Source of the DNA: Cyclospora cayetanensis
Taxonomy: Eukaryota; Apicomplexa; Conoidasida; Eucoccidiorida; Eimeriidae
Direction of reading: 5' to 3'
Assembly: GCF_002999335.1 (NCBI RefSeq)
Contig: NW_020312747.1
Coordinates: 77,501 to 141,500 of the forward strand
DNA: 64,000 bases
The position numbers were made by a program, and so were the translations under genes. Below are positions 47,736 to 60,619 of the stretch, in pieces. The notes beneath the pieces were generated by a model, which saw nothing but the letters and a program-made list of their open reading frames with translations, made no database searches and was not told where the DNA came from. The first letter of the stretch is position 1; each line of letters opens with the position of its first letter.

Positions 47736-50700
47736 CCACTAAATGGGATTTTAGAGCGCTCTCCATGCCCTGTTCTAGTCTGTCCGCATTGCACTCAAAG
47801 AATTTGTCTGCCTATCTTCTCGGTTGCCCCGAGGCTCGGGTGGCATACGCTGAAAGGGTATCTCCGTGAGTTATGTCCATCTACGGAATCCTGTACAGCA
47901 GACTTAGAACAGCTGCCGCAAGAGCTGCAGCTCTTCTACTCGTTGGTAGGCCCCTCTTGCCGTAAAATGCGGCGTATGTCTGCTGCATCTTGCTCCCGTT
48001 CGTGTGGTTCTACATCGTCTGCCATGTGCATGTCTACGCCTTTGGCAGTACACCGCGCAGTAGGCAAATCGGCAGCAGTGAGGAAATGAACAAGCCTTAG
48101 GGCGCACCAAGCAGAAGGGGCAGCCAGGTAGAAATTGAACGTTGCTAAGGAAGCCACAGCCAGTCCAACAAGCTCGCTTTCCGCCCACGCGAAATCCATT
48201 ATCCTCACGACTGCAGCAGCAGCAGCCGTTTGCGAATTTTAGCATCCCCCGTTAACAGCCTTCCTTCCTCTTGCTTCTGCTTCTGCTGGGGCAGCCGTCT
48301 CCTCATCACAAAACCAGTGGTACAGGAACCAGCTGCTATTCCAACTCCCACGTAATATGCCCTGTGCAGAATGCTGGCTTCCTACGGAGCCCATTATTTC
48401 AAGGGCCGAAGATTTCCAGCAGCAGGAGCAGCACAAAGAGCCTCAGCTGCCACATCCTACAGACCGCCGGCCGAAACCAGCGCAGCTCCAAAATGACGCG
48501 CTTTTGCTTCGTCGTGTGCAGGGGGATTCGATCTCCCAGCACCAGGAGCAGCAAGTGAGGCGACAGCGAGGCTCTAGTGGGTCTTATGAAGGCTTTATGC
48601 CGCTGGAGAGTAGCGGAAATTGGAAAATTCGCAGCAGAAATGGCTACAGCGGGGCAGATAGAGACGCCTGCGCCGTGCCCGCAAGGAGGAGCCTTGCGGA
48701 CGGCCCTTCGGAAGACTGCGCATCATTAATAGTGGCAAGGAAGACGCAGGCATTAGCATACGGCGTGGAAGCTCAGGAGACACCAGAAGCAGAAGCGTTA
48801 GCATCAGAAGGCCTACACGGTGCAGCTCTGCAGTTGTTGCAGCGGCTCGCACCCTTCCCTGCAGGCAGCAGATATACGCCTTCTGCTCACCAGCGGAGGC
48901 GGCAGCAGAGCCTGTCAGACCATTCCCTCGCTCTGTCCTCCGCTGCATTTTCTGATAATGCATCAATTGATGGTGCAGAGCGCCATACCTCAGCTCAGCA
49001 GCCTAAGGCATCGTCGGAGCAAAATGTAGGCTTGCATCGAGAGCACAAGCAAAAGCTGCCCATCAGCCAGCAGGCGCGACTCGTTGCCGTGGCTGCAGAT
49101 GCTGCTGCGGAGGAGCAGGAGGAAACATGGAATAATAGCAGTGATATTTTGTTGCCTGAGAACCTGGCAGCCTTGCTCATGGAGGACACCTCAGGCGAGC
49201 GGCAGCAAGCCAAGTGTTACCAGATCATGCAGCAGCATCAACAGAATCAGCACCTACAGGAAGAGCGGCCCGAGAGGGTATCCCTACTAGCCAAGCGCGT
49301 GCAAGCCAGCAGCAGCTCTAGCGGCAAAGGCGGTGAATGTTTTGTAGGCGATTCAGTGCCGCAGTGCATAGGCTGCTGCGGCAAAGACTGCAGCAGCAGT
49401 AGCGGCAACAGCAACAAGCGCAGACCAGGCGGCAGCAGTTGCTGGTATCAAACTGCCTTGCTGCTGCAGTCTTTGCTTTTGTCAGGGGACCAGTCAGAGG
49501 AGCAGCAGCAATGCACAGCAACACCACGTGCAGTCGCGACAGCTGCAACAGCAGAAGCTGTAGAAGGGGCTGCCGCAACCCCCGAAGCCTCGTCGGCTTC
49601 GGACCGAATGCCTCCGCGAGTGGCAGAAGTAGAGGAGCTCACAACAAGCCATGGGGATGCTGATGCTGATGCTGCTCTCCAGCAGCACCACGTGCACCAG
49701 TCCTTACCAGCGGGAGCAGCACAGCAGGTGCTGCGCCGCATAGGAGCCGCAAGTCTTGAGCTGCATAATCACCACCATTTGGAGCTGCAGCAAGGGCAAC
49801 AACAGCAGCAAGAGCAAGGGAACACTTGTAACTCTCCTTGCTGTTGCGGTGTCAACAGCTGCAGCGAATTTTGTGCATTCCTATGTTGCCTACTTCAGGA
49901 TGCGCGAGTGCAGCAGACGCAGCATGAACGGATGCAATATCTACTGCTGCAGCTGCTGCTCTTGCTGCTGCAACAAAGGCTCGCGTGCCCCGTTTGCTGC
50001 TGTGACAGACAAGCGCTGAGGAAGCCCACAGAATTGGTAGTGCAGCAACTGAAGCTGCAGCTACAGGAGCTGCAACAGGGTGGCATTTGCAGGCGAACGG
50101 AGCAATTGCTGCTGAATGTGGACTCCTTGCAGCAGCAGAAGCAGCTGGCGTTATATATGCAGCTGGCTCTGCTGCTGCGTGCATGGCGGCCTTCCAGTGG
50201 TATCCCCGGCAGTAGCAGCAAAATCGTTATTGTGGTGGCATTTCATTGTGTGCTTCACGGGGGAGTTGGCTTGGAACTGCGCGAGTCAGCTTCAGACGTT
50301 CTTGCTGCCGCAGCTTTAGACGAGCTCTCAGTGCCTTTAGCAGCGGCAGACATGGCTACCCCACACAGCGAGGACGTGCTGTTTGCTAGTGATGCAGGGC
50401 GGACGGAAGTCGATACAGCAGCAAACGCAACACTGCCTTCAGCAACAGTGGGAGCACCGGCAGCAAGTGCGTTGGGCTTGTGCTGTCTGATTATTAAAGC
50501 CGCACGGAGCGGCAGTAGTGCAGCAGCGGCGGCAGCAGCAGAGGTTGCTTCCTCCGTTGCATGCGGCTTCTTGCTGCTGCTGCAGAAAGATAGACAGCCG
50601 TCTGCTGCACTAAGGGCTGCCACAGTGCGCCGGGCCGTCTGCGCATTCTCCGCGGAAGTTGCTGCTCCAGCATTTCTTATACTGCTGCGTTTGCTGCTTC

Positions 50701-53304
50701 CAGCTGTGAAGCAGCCGCTGCTGCATCCTGACACCATGCAAGGCACGGCTCCGACACCACTGCCGCTTTCTCAACATGCAGCCGAGAGTTTCCACTTGGT
50801 GCGCTTAGCGTCTGCCTTGCAGCAGCGTCCCTTGCAGCTGCAGCCGCTGCGCGAACAAGACCGTCATCATTTGAGCTCCTTGGACGGCGCGTCTGTGCAG
50901 CACAAGCTACAACAGAAGCTCGAGCAGGATCTCCTGTTGCTTCTTGGTGCTGCAATGCGACGAGCCAGGGAACAGCTCGCTCTGCTTCTGTCTCTGCTGC
51001 AACGAGACTGGCCACCCGGCCGTGAAAATCGCTACAGCAGCAAAGCAAAGCGTGTCGTGGAAGAAGCAGCAGCTGCAGTCGAGGCACCGCTGACCTGTGT
51101 CTGTGTGCTGGTGCAGCTGCCTCGCGTCCGAGCAGCGGCAAATTTTCTGCCGTTGCACGAGTCGCTGGACGCATATGTTGCCACTTTGGTGGAATTGCTT
51201 CTTATGCTTCTGGGGCTTGAGGAATCCGCGGCAGCCACAGCAGCAGCAGGGTGCTTGAGCAAGGTCATTGTTGCACTCACTGAGGCTGCACGAAGCATTG
51301 GCAAGCAGATGCAGTCTTTTTACAGCAACCACCCCTTTTCAGATGGAGGCTCAATGCCGGCAGAATCGGCGGATCCACTTTCAGCCGCAGCAGGAGGAGC
51401 AACAGTAGCAGCAGCAGCTGCTGCTGCTGCGTTGCAGGACACGCTGGCAACTGCGGCGGCAGCAGTTATGCGGTTTTCTCTGGATTCGGCTAGACTGGGG
51501 CAGGTAGCCACCCAGCAACAGCAGATGGAAGACTTCCTGGCTGCTGCTGTAAACGCAGACACTTTCCTTCTTCCCACTGCACAATCACACATGCAGCTGC
51601 AGCAGCAAGAGTCGCAGCAGCAGCAGCAGCCACTTGCCAGTAAGCTCCTGCAGCAGATCCTTGAATTTACTGTCGCTAGGAACAGACAGTGCTGCAGCGA
51701 CAGCTGTTCTAATACCAGCAGCGACAAGAGCATCAGCCAAACGAGCAGCCTCAGAACCGCTTGCAGCGTGACGTGTAGGCGATTCAAGCCTCCCATTGCT
51801 TTCCAGGGGAAGTTGGATGCCCAGAGTCCCTCTCTAGGCAGGGCCAGAGGGAGTGAGGAGGTGTGTCATGATGTGGCTGCTACATTCCGCCTGTCTGTGG
51901 TGCTCGAAAGCAACGCCACCGTGGTTCTGCATGCGCTGGCTAGCTGCCTTTCAGGTCGAATAGCGGTTTCTTGTGGTCACTCGTCTGCGGCTGCTTTAAA
52001 GGGCTCCTCGGCAGCAGCTAGTGCTGCCACTGCTCGCCTCATGTGCAGCTCCTGGGCACAGCTTGTGAAGCCCTCTCTGGAGCAGCTTTGCCTCCCGTCA
52101 CGTGCTTCCTCAGCTCAGGCAACAGCAAAGCCTCCAACAGTCCCCTCCGCGAGCGCTGCATCGGGGGCAGCGACAACAATTGAAGAACCAGCTGCGTGCT
52201 TTGGGGTTGCACAACAACATGCGCTGGCCATTATAGAAGCTCGTGGCGGCCTTGTGGCAGCATTCGCTGAAGCAGCTGCAGCAGTTACTGCTTCTGAGGG
52301 GCAGCAGCATGCGGCGCAGCAACAGGCGCTGCACCATTTACAGCAGAACTTTTCATTGCTTGTGCATTCTGCGACGGCCACTGCGGCACACGTGGTTCTG
52401 GCACTTGAACAGCCAGGCACCCGTACGGCATGTTGCAGCCTTCGCGCCTCTAGCTGCCCCAACATGTGCTGTCTGAGCTTCACGAGGCAGGCACTTCTCG
52501 GAAACGACAGATGGAGTGCAGCGCAGCAACAGTATCCCGTGGCAGTGCTGCAGCAGCTGCTGCAGGTGCTGCTGGATCACCATGGCTATTGCCTTCCCTC
52601 GGTTGACGTCGTCGACAGCAGCGGCAACGACAGCAACAGTTGCTGCCTGTGGGTACTTCTGCTCCGCGTTGCGGTTGCTGTTTCGTCGCTGCGGGCACCT
52701 GTGTTACGCCTTTGCATGCACCCCCTACGTCGACTTCTTGCTGGCCAGAAGCAGCGCCAGCTTAGCGTGGCATGGAAACAAATCTGTACCTTCTTTACGG
52801 GGGAATTGATTTGCATCGAGTTCAAGTGCAGCACCAGTTGCAGCTGTTGCTCCTGCAAAATTGGTGTACACGACCTGATGCAGCAAGACGATTGGGTGTT
52901 AGTGAGCGACTTGCTGCTAGAGTTGCTACAACTGTTGCAGCAGACGGCCAGCAGCGTTTCTGCAGCTGTCGCTTCCGCGATTCCCTGTTTGAAGGCGACA
53001 GAAAAAACAGTGCAGCAAGAAGAAGCCAAAGAAAGTGCTTATCAGGGCCCTCCAGAAAATCAGTAAGCCCCACAAGAATGCAGGCATGCAACAGAGAACA
53101 ACTTTCAGGGTGGGAGAAACTAGTAAACTCATCGAGGTGGGCAGTTGTATGTAGGACGATAGAGACATAGAATGCACAAGGGCATACTGTATCTAAGTGT
53201 GTTTTCTGTTTTATTTCAGGGAGGGCTGTGACGCCATCTTTTTCCCTTCAAGTGCCAGCGGGCTGTGCAGCGGCAGCGAGCACCCGGACTGCATTGATGA
53301 ATAA
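47736..53304 (+). CDS. Very long Gln/Ala/Leu-rich protein of unknown function, at least 1,704 residues
   Basis: Exons: 47736-47945 (GWHTLKGYLRELCPSTESC; donor GTAGGC), 48243-53062 (one 4.8-kb exon) and 53220-53304 (stop). The last junction is clean: CA|GTAAGC donor, TTTTATTTCAG acceptor, in phase, giving a tail ending GSEHPDCIDE. The start codon is upstream of 47736 or unresolved; the ATG at 48357 is an internal alternative. The body alternates Gln/Ala runs with Leu-rich amphipathic stretches ([40 protein letters not shown]) that look like stacked helices of a HEAT/ARM-like scaffold, though I see no firm repeat register. No catalytic motif is seen. CAG-rich composition marks a return to repeat-rich DNA. 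The opposite-strand frames are shadows. Confidence 0.75.
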
Positions 53305-54894
53305 GCGATGCACATGCCGCTACAAAGAAACATGCTGCTGTTGCCCTAGTTACGTCTTCTAGCAATGGCTAGTGCCCTCAACTATAGCATAAGCTCCAGA
53401 TTTCGGAAGACTAACCAACATTTTAACAGCTAGGCAACCCCAGCAAATTTCAACGGGGGCTCTGGTTGCCGCCCCAAGGGGAAGGTGGACGAAAACTCGA
53501 AGGCGACTTGCGCTGCGATTTGTCTAATTTTTTCTTTTATAATATATTTCAGCACAATAAGTAAGTAGTTGACTTTAGGCTAGAGAGGAGTACAGCGGTT
53601 GGGGAAAAAACGCGTGTGAAAAAGCGACTTCTGTGCACGCAGTCAATAGGCAGAGGTGCCCGAACTCTGAGTTGCTGCAGCCCCCCTACTCACGCACAAA
53701 CGCTCCCTTAATTCTTCAAGAGCTGTCGCTTATGCATTAGATTTACCCTGTCAACCTTGTAGCTTTGTTTTTCAGGCAGCCAGTGTACGGGCAGTATGCC
53801 GCTTCTGGCAGTCTGCTGCTCCAGGCAGCTTTGAGTAGATTTAACTATTTGGAATCCCAGGGTTACATGCTTCGTTAGCCCACAGCCATAGATATCACGT
53901 AAAAGCCATTTCCTATCCTTGGAGCCTTGTATCAGAGCCTACAGGCAGCGAGTGGATCCGTTTTATCCACCGAGCGCTGTTGGTGCGTCTTGGTAGGTTG
54001 CATCCTCTTCGGCAAATTGTAGGGAGCCTACCCCCTGGCTAATTGCTTGTAACTTACTGCGTATGTTGGCTAGTATATTCTCTTATGTTGCACCTAGAGT
54101 AGCGGCAATGAGATGAACCTCAACAAAGTCAGTAACGTCGATTCTGTTAAGCCGCATGTGCAAAGCGTGAAGGTATTGCCACTTTATTTGGTTTTGCATC
54201 AGTTCCCAAAAAGCAGCTTCCTGCCTTGCATATTTTTAAAGCTAGATCATGTGTTTAAGATTGGATTTGGTTCAGTGTCCGGATGATGATGGTGGTGGGT
54301 GAGGGTAGAGGGGGTACACCGGGTGTGCCATGCCAGAACAAGTGAGGTTTCAGGGGCTCCAAATCTTCGCAAATAAAGGATTAGAAAATGTGTTCAGGCA
54401 TATCATGTCTCAGTTATCGAATATATTAGCTCCAGGGCTTAAGGCCATGGGTAACTAGCTTGTTACGTGCAAACTTGCCTCCTTCACCCTCAATGCGCTC
54501 GAGAACGAACCACCTCCAATTCGGGGACAGGCAACCCCCAGGAACTGCCGCTCCCCCCTTTGCTCTGTGCGTTTCCCTGTTGTTTTTGCATTCAAACTAT
54601 ATAATATGATGGATTTCTTTACTGAAGGCCCATCCGGCCAGCAATGAGCGAGAATTAACAGCTCCAGAGGGCCTTTTCTTCTGCACGGGCTACACGGGCG
54701 CCTGTCTCGCTCCCACGTTCTTGCCTTGGGGTCCCCGCTGACCCAAGCCAAAGTCTCTCTGTACGCTTTCTATCAGCGCTTTGAAGGTTTAGCAGGCGGA
54801 TACAAATATGCATCCACAACAGGGGACAGCAAACAGCCTACCCATCTTATACCCTAGTCCCTGGTCACGCAGTTTCTCTGTTCTTTCCTTGCAG
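53305..54894. other. Intergenic region, repeat-poor
   Basis: No supported gene. A minus-strand frame at 54455-54751 (about 98 codons, no ATG) is the only long one. The 3' flank of the long Gln/Ala protein and the 5' flank of the AP2 gene meet here. Confidence 0.5.
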
Positions 54895-57800
54895 CATTTC
54901 CTCCCCCTGATTCTTTCAAGAGGCTTCTATCAAGCGCCACAAGCACCGTAGAAACAGCTTATTGCAGATCTGCTGCTGCACGGACCTCGCTCCCCCCCCC
55001 ATCAAGGAAAAGGTGGTGTCGCGGACGAAGGGGTACTCGCATCAACAAACCTAGCAGCGGTACCACCAACTGCATCTTCTTCAAAGTCCCTTTCAAAAGA
55101 CCTAAAAGCGGTTGAAGGCTACGAATGGCCGCCTTCCTCCGCATTTCATCCTCTGTGGCTGGCAAGCGGCGCAAAGATCCTTTTCAGACAGAACAGCACC
55201 GTCGCAGCTCCCGTCCCACCTCCGAAACTACACGCAGCACAAGTCTGCAGTTCACTGCCCACCCAAAATGGAGGCGATTGAATACTTAGGAGAGACTAAG
55301 GTGGTCGCAGCGCACCAGCTACAGCAAGGAGATGGAACGGCGCCTCCGGAGCTGCTTTCCTTTGCCCCCGTTGGGGTCGCCTGCTGCAGCAGCAGCAGCC
55401 CAGCAGGAGCTGATGAGGTAGCAGAAGACTGGGGAGGTACATACAATTTCACCGAGGCTCCAGTGGCAACCGAACAGGGCGCTTGTTACTGTTGCGCAGA
55501 CACTGGATGCAGCGGGAGCAGCAGTAGCAGCAATTGCAAGGCGTACCGGTGGTGGAGTCCCCACCGCAGCAAAGACGTCAGCGCTAGCAGCGGCAAAGAT
55601 TCGGATGATCTAGACTGCAGCACTGTATGCAGTTCCTCCAGTCGGCCAGAGGGGCCTCTCGACATCCCTGTGGAGTCGTCCTTCCGCGGAGTTGACTGCA
55701 GCAGCAGCCCTAGCAGCGAAGACGGCAAATGGTCGGGCCGCTTGCATGTGCCTGTGAAGGAGGCAATTCGCAGCGGCTCTTCCTCTCCATACTCTGCGTC
55801 TTCTCCAAGTATTGGCAGCGAAAGCAGTGGCCGGGTTTGCAGCAGAAACGATGCACACTGTCCCCTGGATGCCGCTGCAGCACTCCAGCAAGACACAATT
55901 GCTAAAGGTCAAAACAAGAAGTCTCCAGAAAGCGACACCCGTGCCACTCAGCTGCACGGTTCCTTCACACAAGGGGCTCCTGGCGGCATTACAAAACACA
56001 GTTTCCTTGAGGTCGGAGGCCAAGAGGGGCTTCAGGATGAAGTCAACCCCGATCACAGGAGTGACGCCCCAGCAACAGCAGCTGCCGTGGGCCCCGCTGC
56101 CGCTGAACGCGCCACTGCTGCTGTCGTAACCATAAAGGAACTATGTGCACAGAAATTCTCGCCGCTCTGGGCTGCGGAACAGGATTGCAGCAGGAGCCCG
56201 AAGGAGCGCAGTAGCAATAATCACCGCATTAGCTGCTGCCTCATACGCCAGCAGGATTATTTCCAGAATGGCCAACGCCCGAAAATAAGCACCAGTGAGG
56301 GTGTCAGTCCTTCGGGCGCAGTGGCGGCGCCTCCAGATGAAGGTTCAGTGGCACTATCAATGCCTGCACCGGTGGCAACACCAAGATCAGCGAAAAAGGA
56401 CTGTCCAAGCGATGAGTCTTGTTCCAGGGGAAGTAATAAACTCCCTCAATGTGCTTGCTTACCGGGAGCTCCTTCAGTGGAATCTCGGCTGTGCTACTGT
56501 CTCGAGCATCTGCTTCTGGGTGTCTCCTGGGGGCCCCTGTGCCTTTGTGGTACTCTACAGGAGCCGGCACCGCAGGGCGCTGGGTGCTGCAGAGGCGACC
56601 ATGCCCTCGTGAACCCCCAGCAAGAGCTTGAGCTTCTGCTGCAGCGAGCTGCACAGGCTACTGCAGCCACTGACTGGGAGCTCCCTCCTGTTCAGGGGCC
56701 CCCACACCAGCTACCATTAGCCAGCAGGGTGGGTATGAGCGCCGACAGCCATGGCAAACGGAGCGCACTCAAGGTATGTGCTCAAACGTCTGGAATTAAG
56801 AGCTAAGCCATTGTTCGCATGCCGCCTGTACTGCCCTTCTTGTGGTTGCTGGACCAGGGTAGAAGGATACATGCATAGAGAGAGAGGGCGCATGCTGGGT
56901 CGGTCTCTTCGCATACGCACCTGTTATAGCTGCACTTGTACATGCTGCTTCTTTATGCACCAGGTAAACTGCTGGGCCCCACGTTATCTAGGGACTGATG
57001 ACTCTGCGGCCCCAGGTGCCCCTCCAAGAGATATCTATTGCTCGGTCAGCCCCAGTCGCATCACCGCATCTGCTGCTATGGAATTGCCCAAAGGCCCTTT
57101 AGGGGCGCTCTCTGTGACTGAAGGGCCCCATCCATTTCCTTTAGCAGGGCTTTCTTGGATGCGGGCCTCCACTGAAGACACTCCACCCGTAAGCGATTGG
57201 GGCAGTCCCACGCAACAGTGGGAAATCCCCCATAGGGCAGAGGTGGACCCCCAAGTCTGCAGCCCCATCAAAGCCAAAGCCTGCTGGCATCCGAGTTCAC
57301 ACAAGAAGCGCGCTTCCGCGAAGAGCACGTTTGCCAGAGAGGACGGAGATGACGGGCAGGGGTCGCCTTGCCGCTTGCCAGAGGCTAATGATCCCTTTGT
57401 AGGGCTCGAAAGGCAACCCAGTGGGCATTCCACCACCCTAAACCGGTATCCCCGAACGGCGCTCTCCGTAGACTTTTTCGTAAGTACTACAGCTTTCTGT
57501 TCAGAATCTTCAGAGGACGAGGCCCGGGAGAGTGCCCTGGAGGACAAAGACCCCATGCTGCCTCTCGTTAGTTTGAGCCCTCGTTCCTGCAACCGAGGAG
57601 CGTTTGGGGGAATAAAGACTTTAACTGAAGGCCGCAGGAGAAGGGAAGGAGCGACAAGGGAGAGAGAGCGCCCGGCTGAGGGGTGCACCGTAGCAAAACA
57701 GACAGGGCAAGGTACCCTGTTGCCTCCCAGCAGAACCAATGGGGCTACCTTTAGTTTAAGGCCCAGTCCACACCAACATCTTATGCGTTCTCCAGTAGGT

Positions 57801-58887
57801 GGCCCTTACAAATGCCACGAAGATACCTGGGGAGATACTCAGGAAACTGAGAAACAGGCAAAAGGCCACGGTGGCCCCTCAGCATACGGCGGGAGCCTCT
57901 GGCGAGACAACGGGAGGCATAGTATGAAAGACGCTACAAGCAGTGGCAGCGTTAGTATCCCTTCATCACCACTGGGGATTGCAGCAGTGCCTGTAAGGAC
58001 GAGAAAAGGCTTCCGCAAGCCCCTCCCCCTTCCGCCTCAGATGCTCGCCGCTATCGCTGCAGCAGGACCTCGCAAATCCGTGGATCCGGTGCTACAGTAC
58101 GATGGTGAAAGCCGAGAATGGAGGTAAGGACTCATGTTCTCTAGTGGTAAAATCCTATCAAGAACGTCTTGGGAGCATGGGCGCATGACAGAAAGCTTCA
58201 CATCAACCATATCTAAACTCAGCCCTTTACACGGCGTAATAGCTTAGTAGTAGGACTCGCCGCCAACTCAGCAATATCCTTAAGGCACTAGATTTCGAGC
58301 AGAGAAGCTTCATACGGGGCTAGGTCCTATGGCAAGAAAAACATTTAGTCAAACAGGGGGGAGAACGGGACGAAGAGGTGACCCATTTGCAGTAGCCTTT
58401 GTTTTAGTTGCGGAAGACAAGGAATGCTTTTTTATGCAAATATTGAGTACGGCAAATGCTATATACATACATGTAAGCACATCCAAGCACTTTAAAAATC
58501 TTGTTCTTCCCTTGAAGTTTTCCCTATTTGCTCGTTGCCTTGTGCTGCTTTTCTAGGGTGTTTTGGATGGAAGAGCCCCAAGCACGATACAAGGTCTTTC
58601 AGTCAAAGAAGTTTGGCAAAGAAAGAGCTCAGCAGCTGGCACTCGAGTGGCTACGGAGGGCTAAGGCAGGGGCTATTCATGGCTCGGGGAGAGGACCCAG
58701 GGGCTCGGCGGGATCCCTGGGGTACAGAGTCAAAAGAGGCCGGCACGAGGGGCCCCCCGTCGCAACGGAATACAAGCACAGCAGCCCAGAGACATTCCAC
58801 TTCTCTACACCACATTCCACCTTAGCCCTTTCGCCTGAGGGATCACCCGCTCTTGCCCCTTTTCCTACAGCCTTCCCGGCCCTCTGA
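54895..58887 (+). CDS. ApiAP2 DNA-binding protein (AP2 domain near C-terminus)
   Basis: Core exons are phase-checked: an exon through 56773 (AAG|GTATGT), 56964-58123 (AG|GTAAGG) and 58557-58887 (stop). The AP2/ERF domain spans the last junction: VLQYDGESREW, then RVFWMEEPQARYKVF, KKFGKERAQQLALEW. This gives the three strands and the helix with the conserved K-x-G-x-x-x-A-x-x-L-A pattern of ApiAP2 proteins. From the ATG at 55268 the product is 998 residues, with the AP2 domain at about 876-932. However, an upstream exon 54895-55110 (SFKRLLSSATSTVETAY) joins 55188 in phase through a 77-base intron, so the true start may lie further 5'. The long N-terminal region is Ser/Ala/Gly-rich and presumably disordered. 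ApiAP2 proteins are the main sequence-specific transcription factors of apicomplexans and act in the nucleus. The stage and targets cannot be inferred here. Confidence 0.87.
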
Positions 58888-59719
58888 AAGTTGAAGGTTA
58901 CCACTAGCCTCCATGAGGTTCTACTTACGCGGAGGCCCACAAAGGCGTTTTTCAGATATTCGTGTAGACTTTTAAACGAGGGCGAACGCACGCCCATAAG
59001 ATGATCAAGCTTCTGTGTCACTCAGGCAGCCTACTGCGTGAAGCATGACTGCTGCTTTAGATTTGCGCGGCACTGGACCGTTACACGTGTTCATAGACTG
59101 TTACATACTCTCCATCTAAACAAAACCCGCAGGGCGTCACGGAATTTCTCGATTGAGCATACTGAACCTCACACCTGAAGTCTAAGAAAAGCTTAGGACA
59201 GGTGGAAGGAAAGAACCCAATCTTGCAAAGCTAACAAGCAGGTTCAAGCAAAGAACACGCTGATCAAGGTCTCGAAATGGACTAAAAACTGGTGGTGCTG
59301 AGGTGGATGCTTCTCTTCGACTGGTGAATTCAGACTGTTCGTGTTCCGGGTGCCTCGCAGAATGTGGGGGAGTAGCACCAGAAGGGGGCCCTCAGAGCTT
59401 TGTACCAGTTGTTTAAGTAGAAAGTTGAAGTCTAAATGTAAATTGAGGTGCCACTATAGGAACACAATCCTTTGTACGCAGTACAAGATGCACAGCAGCT
59501 CATAGTTGCTGCAGTGGTAGCGCGCGTGAATTAAGCAAAAATAGGCGTAGCGCTTGACATTCAGACATGAGGCTCAAAAATCTAGGACTCTGCACGGCTA
59601 CATAGGAGGAAAGCATTCGTTTGTACAGGGCCTTTGGAGTGGAGAGTGTCAAATGACCTGTGTAGGTGGTGGGGCTGCATGAGGGCTGAGCCTCAGCAAA
59701 GCATCAGCCAAGCCTTGAA

Positions 59720-59947
59720 ATGGTCGTCCGTCAGCTCTTAAGCCGTATCCGAAGAAACAGACGAAGAAACTCTGCACTTTCTTTTGGCTGGATGCCCCGT
59801 TTTGGTGGCGTAGCCGCTATCTGTAACCGAATGCCACCTTGGGCCACTTACAGGGATTACAGAATTTGGTTAAAGGTTTCTTTGCTCATGACTGCTCCCG
59901 TTTTCTTGCCTCTTGCTCTCCTGCTGTCTATACGGCACCGCGCATAG
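59720..59947 (+). CDS. Small basic ORF with C-terminal hydrophobic segment, 75 residues
   Basis: ATG frame starting MVVRQLLSRIRRNRRRN, with a hydrophobic stretch near the end (LLMTAPVFLPLALLLSI). The Arg-rich head plus single helix could be a tail-anchored or mitochondrial small protein, but a chance frame is as likely. Confidence 0.22.
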   Translation: MVVRQLLSRIRRNRRRNSALSFGWMPRFGGVAAICNRMPPWATYRDYRIWLKVSLLMTAPVFLPLALLLSIRHRA

Positions 59948-60001
59948 CATGTACGCTGCTATAGCCTGCACATCTTGCGGGCGGTTCGGGATCTCTATTG
60001 T

Positions 60002-60014
60002 CTAGGGTTTAGGG
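60002..60014 (+). promoter_or_regulatory. Telomere-like CTAGGGTTTAGGG motif upstream of a start codon
   Basis: Nearly two units of the TTTAGGG repeat, 27 bases before the ATG of the KH-like gene. Similar telo-box elements (AAACCCTA) regulate plant promoters. A regulatory role here is inference only. Confidence 0.35.
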
Positions 60015-60040
60015 CTTCCTTGAAGCGTTGAGGGTTGAAT

Positions 60041-60561
60041 ATGTCGGCCTCTGGTGCTATGGGAGCCTCTACTCCGAGCTCTGACTCCTCCATCGCGGAG
60101 TCTGTTCAGAGGGCTCAGGCTATTGCCGCTTCGCTCGCCCGTTCTAAGGGCATCATCTCCCCCCCCTCGGGGCCCCCCGCCCCGCCGCCGTCAATGCCGC
60201 ACTTGGGGTTTTCCCACAGACCTCCGGTGGCGGCTTCTCGTGGGAGCCTTACCTCTTCTCGAGGGACTCCCTCCTTTGACTACGGAGGCCCCTCGAACAG
60301 TACGCCGCGAGGTTCATCGGGATTCGACCAGGGGGCCCCCCACGGGGGGGGGGCGGACAAGCAGCCGCACGTTCTGCCCACGCCGGGGCAAAACGAGGGC
60401 TCGTGGAACTCTGTCGATGCTGCAGCAGCAATTGCAGCACAGCAGAAGCAGGTACAGTGCAGCAGGCATGTTGGAGAGAGAGACAGAGAGACAGACAGAC
60501 AGACAGAGAGACAGACAGAGAGAGACAGACAGACAGACAGACAGAGAGACAGCGAGACAGG

Positions 60562-60619
<58 letters not shown>

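Larger units (their letters stand above)
58888..60040. other. Intergenic region before the KH-like gene
   Basis: No supported multi-exon gene. One small ATG frame (59720-59947) is listed separately. A telomere-like CTAGGGTTTAGGG lies at 60002-60014. Confidence 0.5.

Noticed and set aside
50255..52483. Minus-strand frames of 100-165 codons opposite the long Gln/Ala protein
   Set aside because: Complement of CAG/GCA-rich coding sequence; composition is Ala/Ser/Cys only and the + frame is continuous for 4.8 kb.
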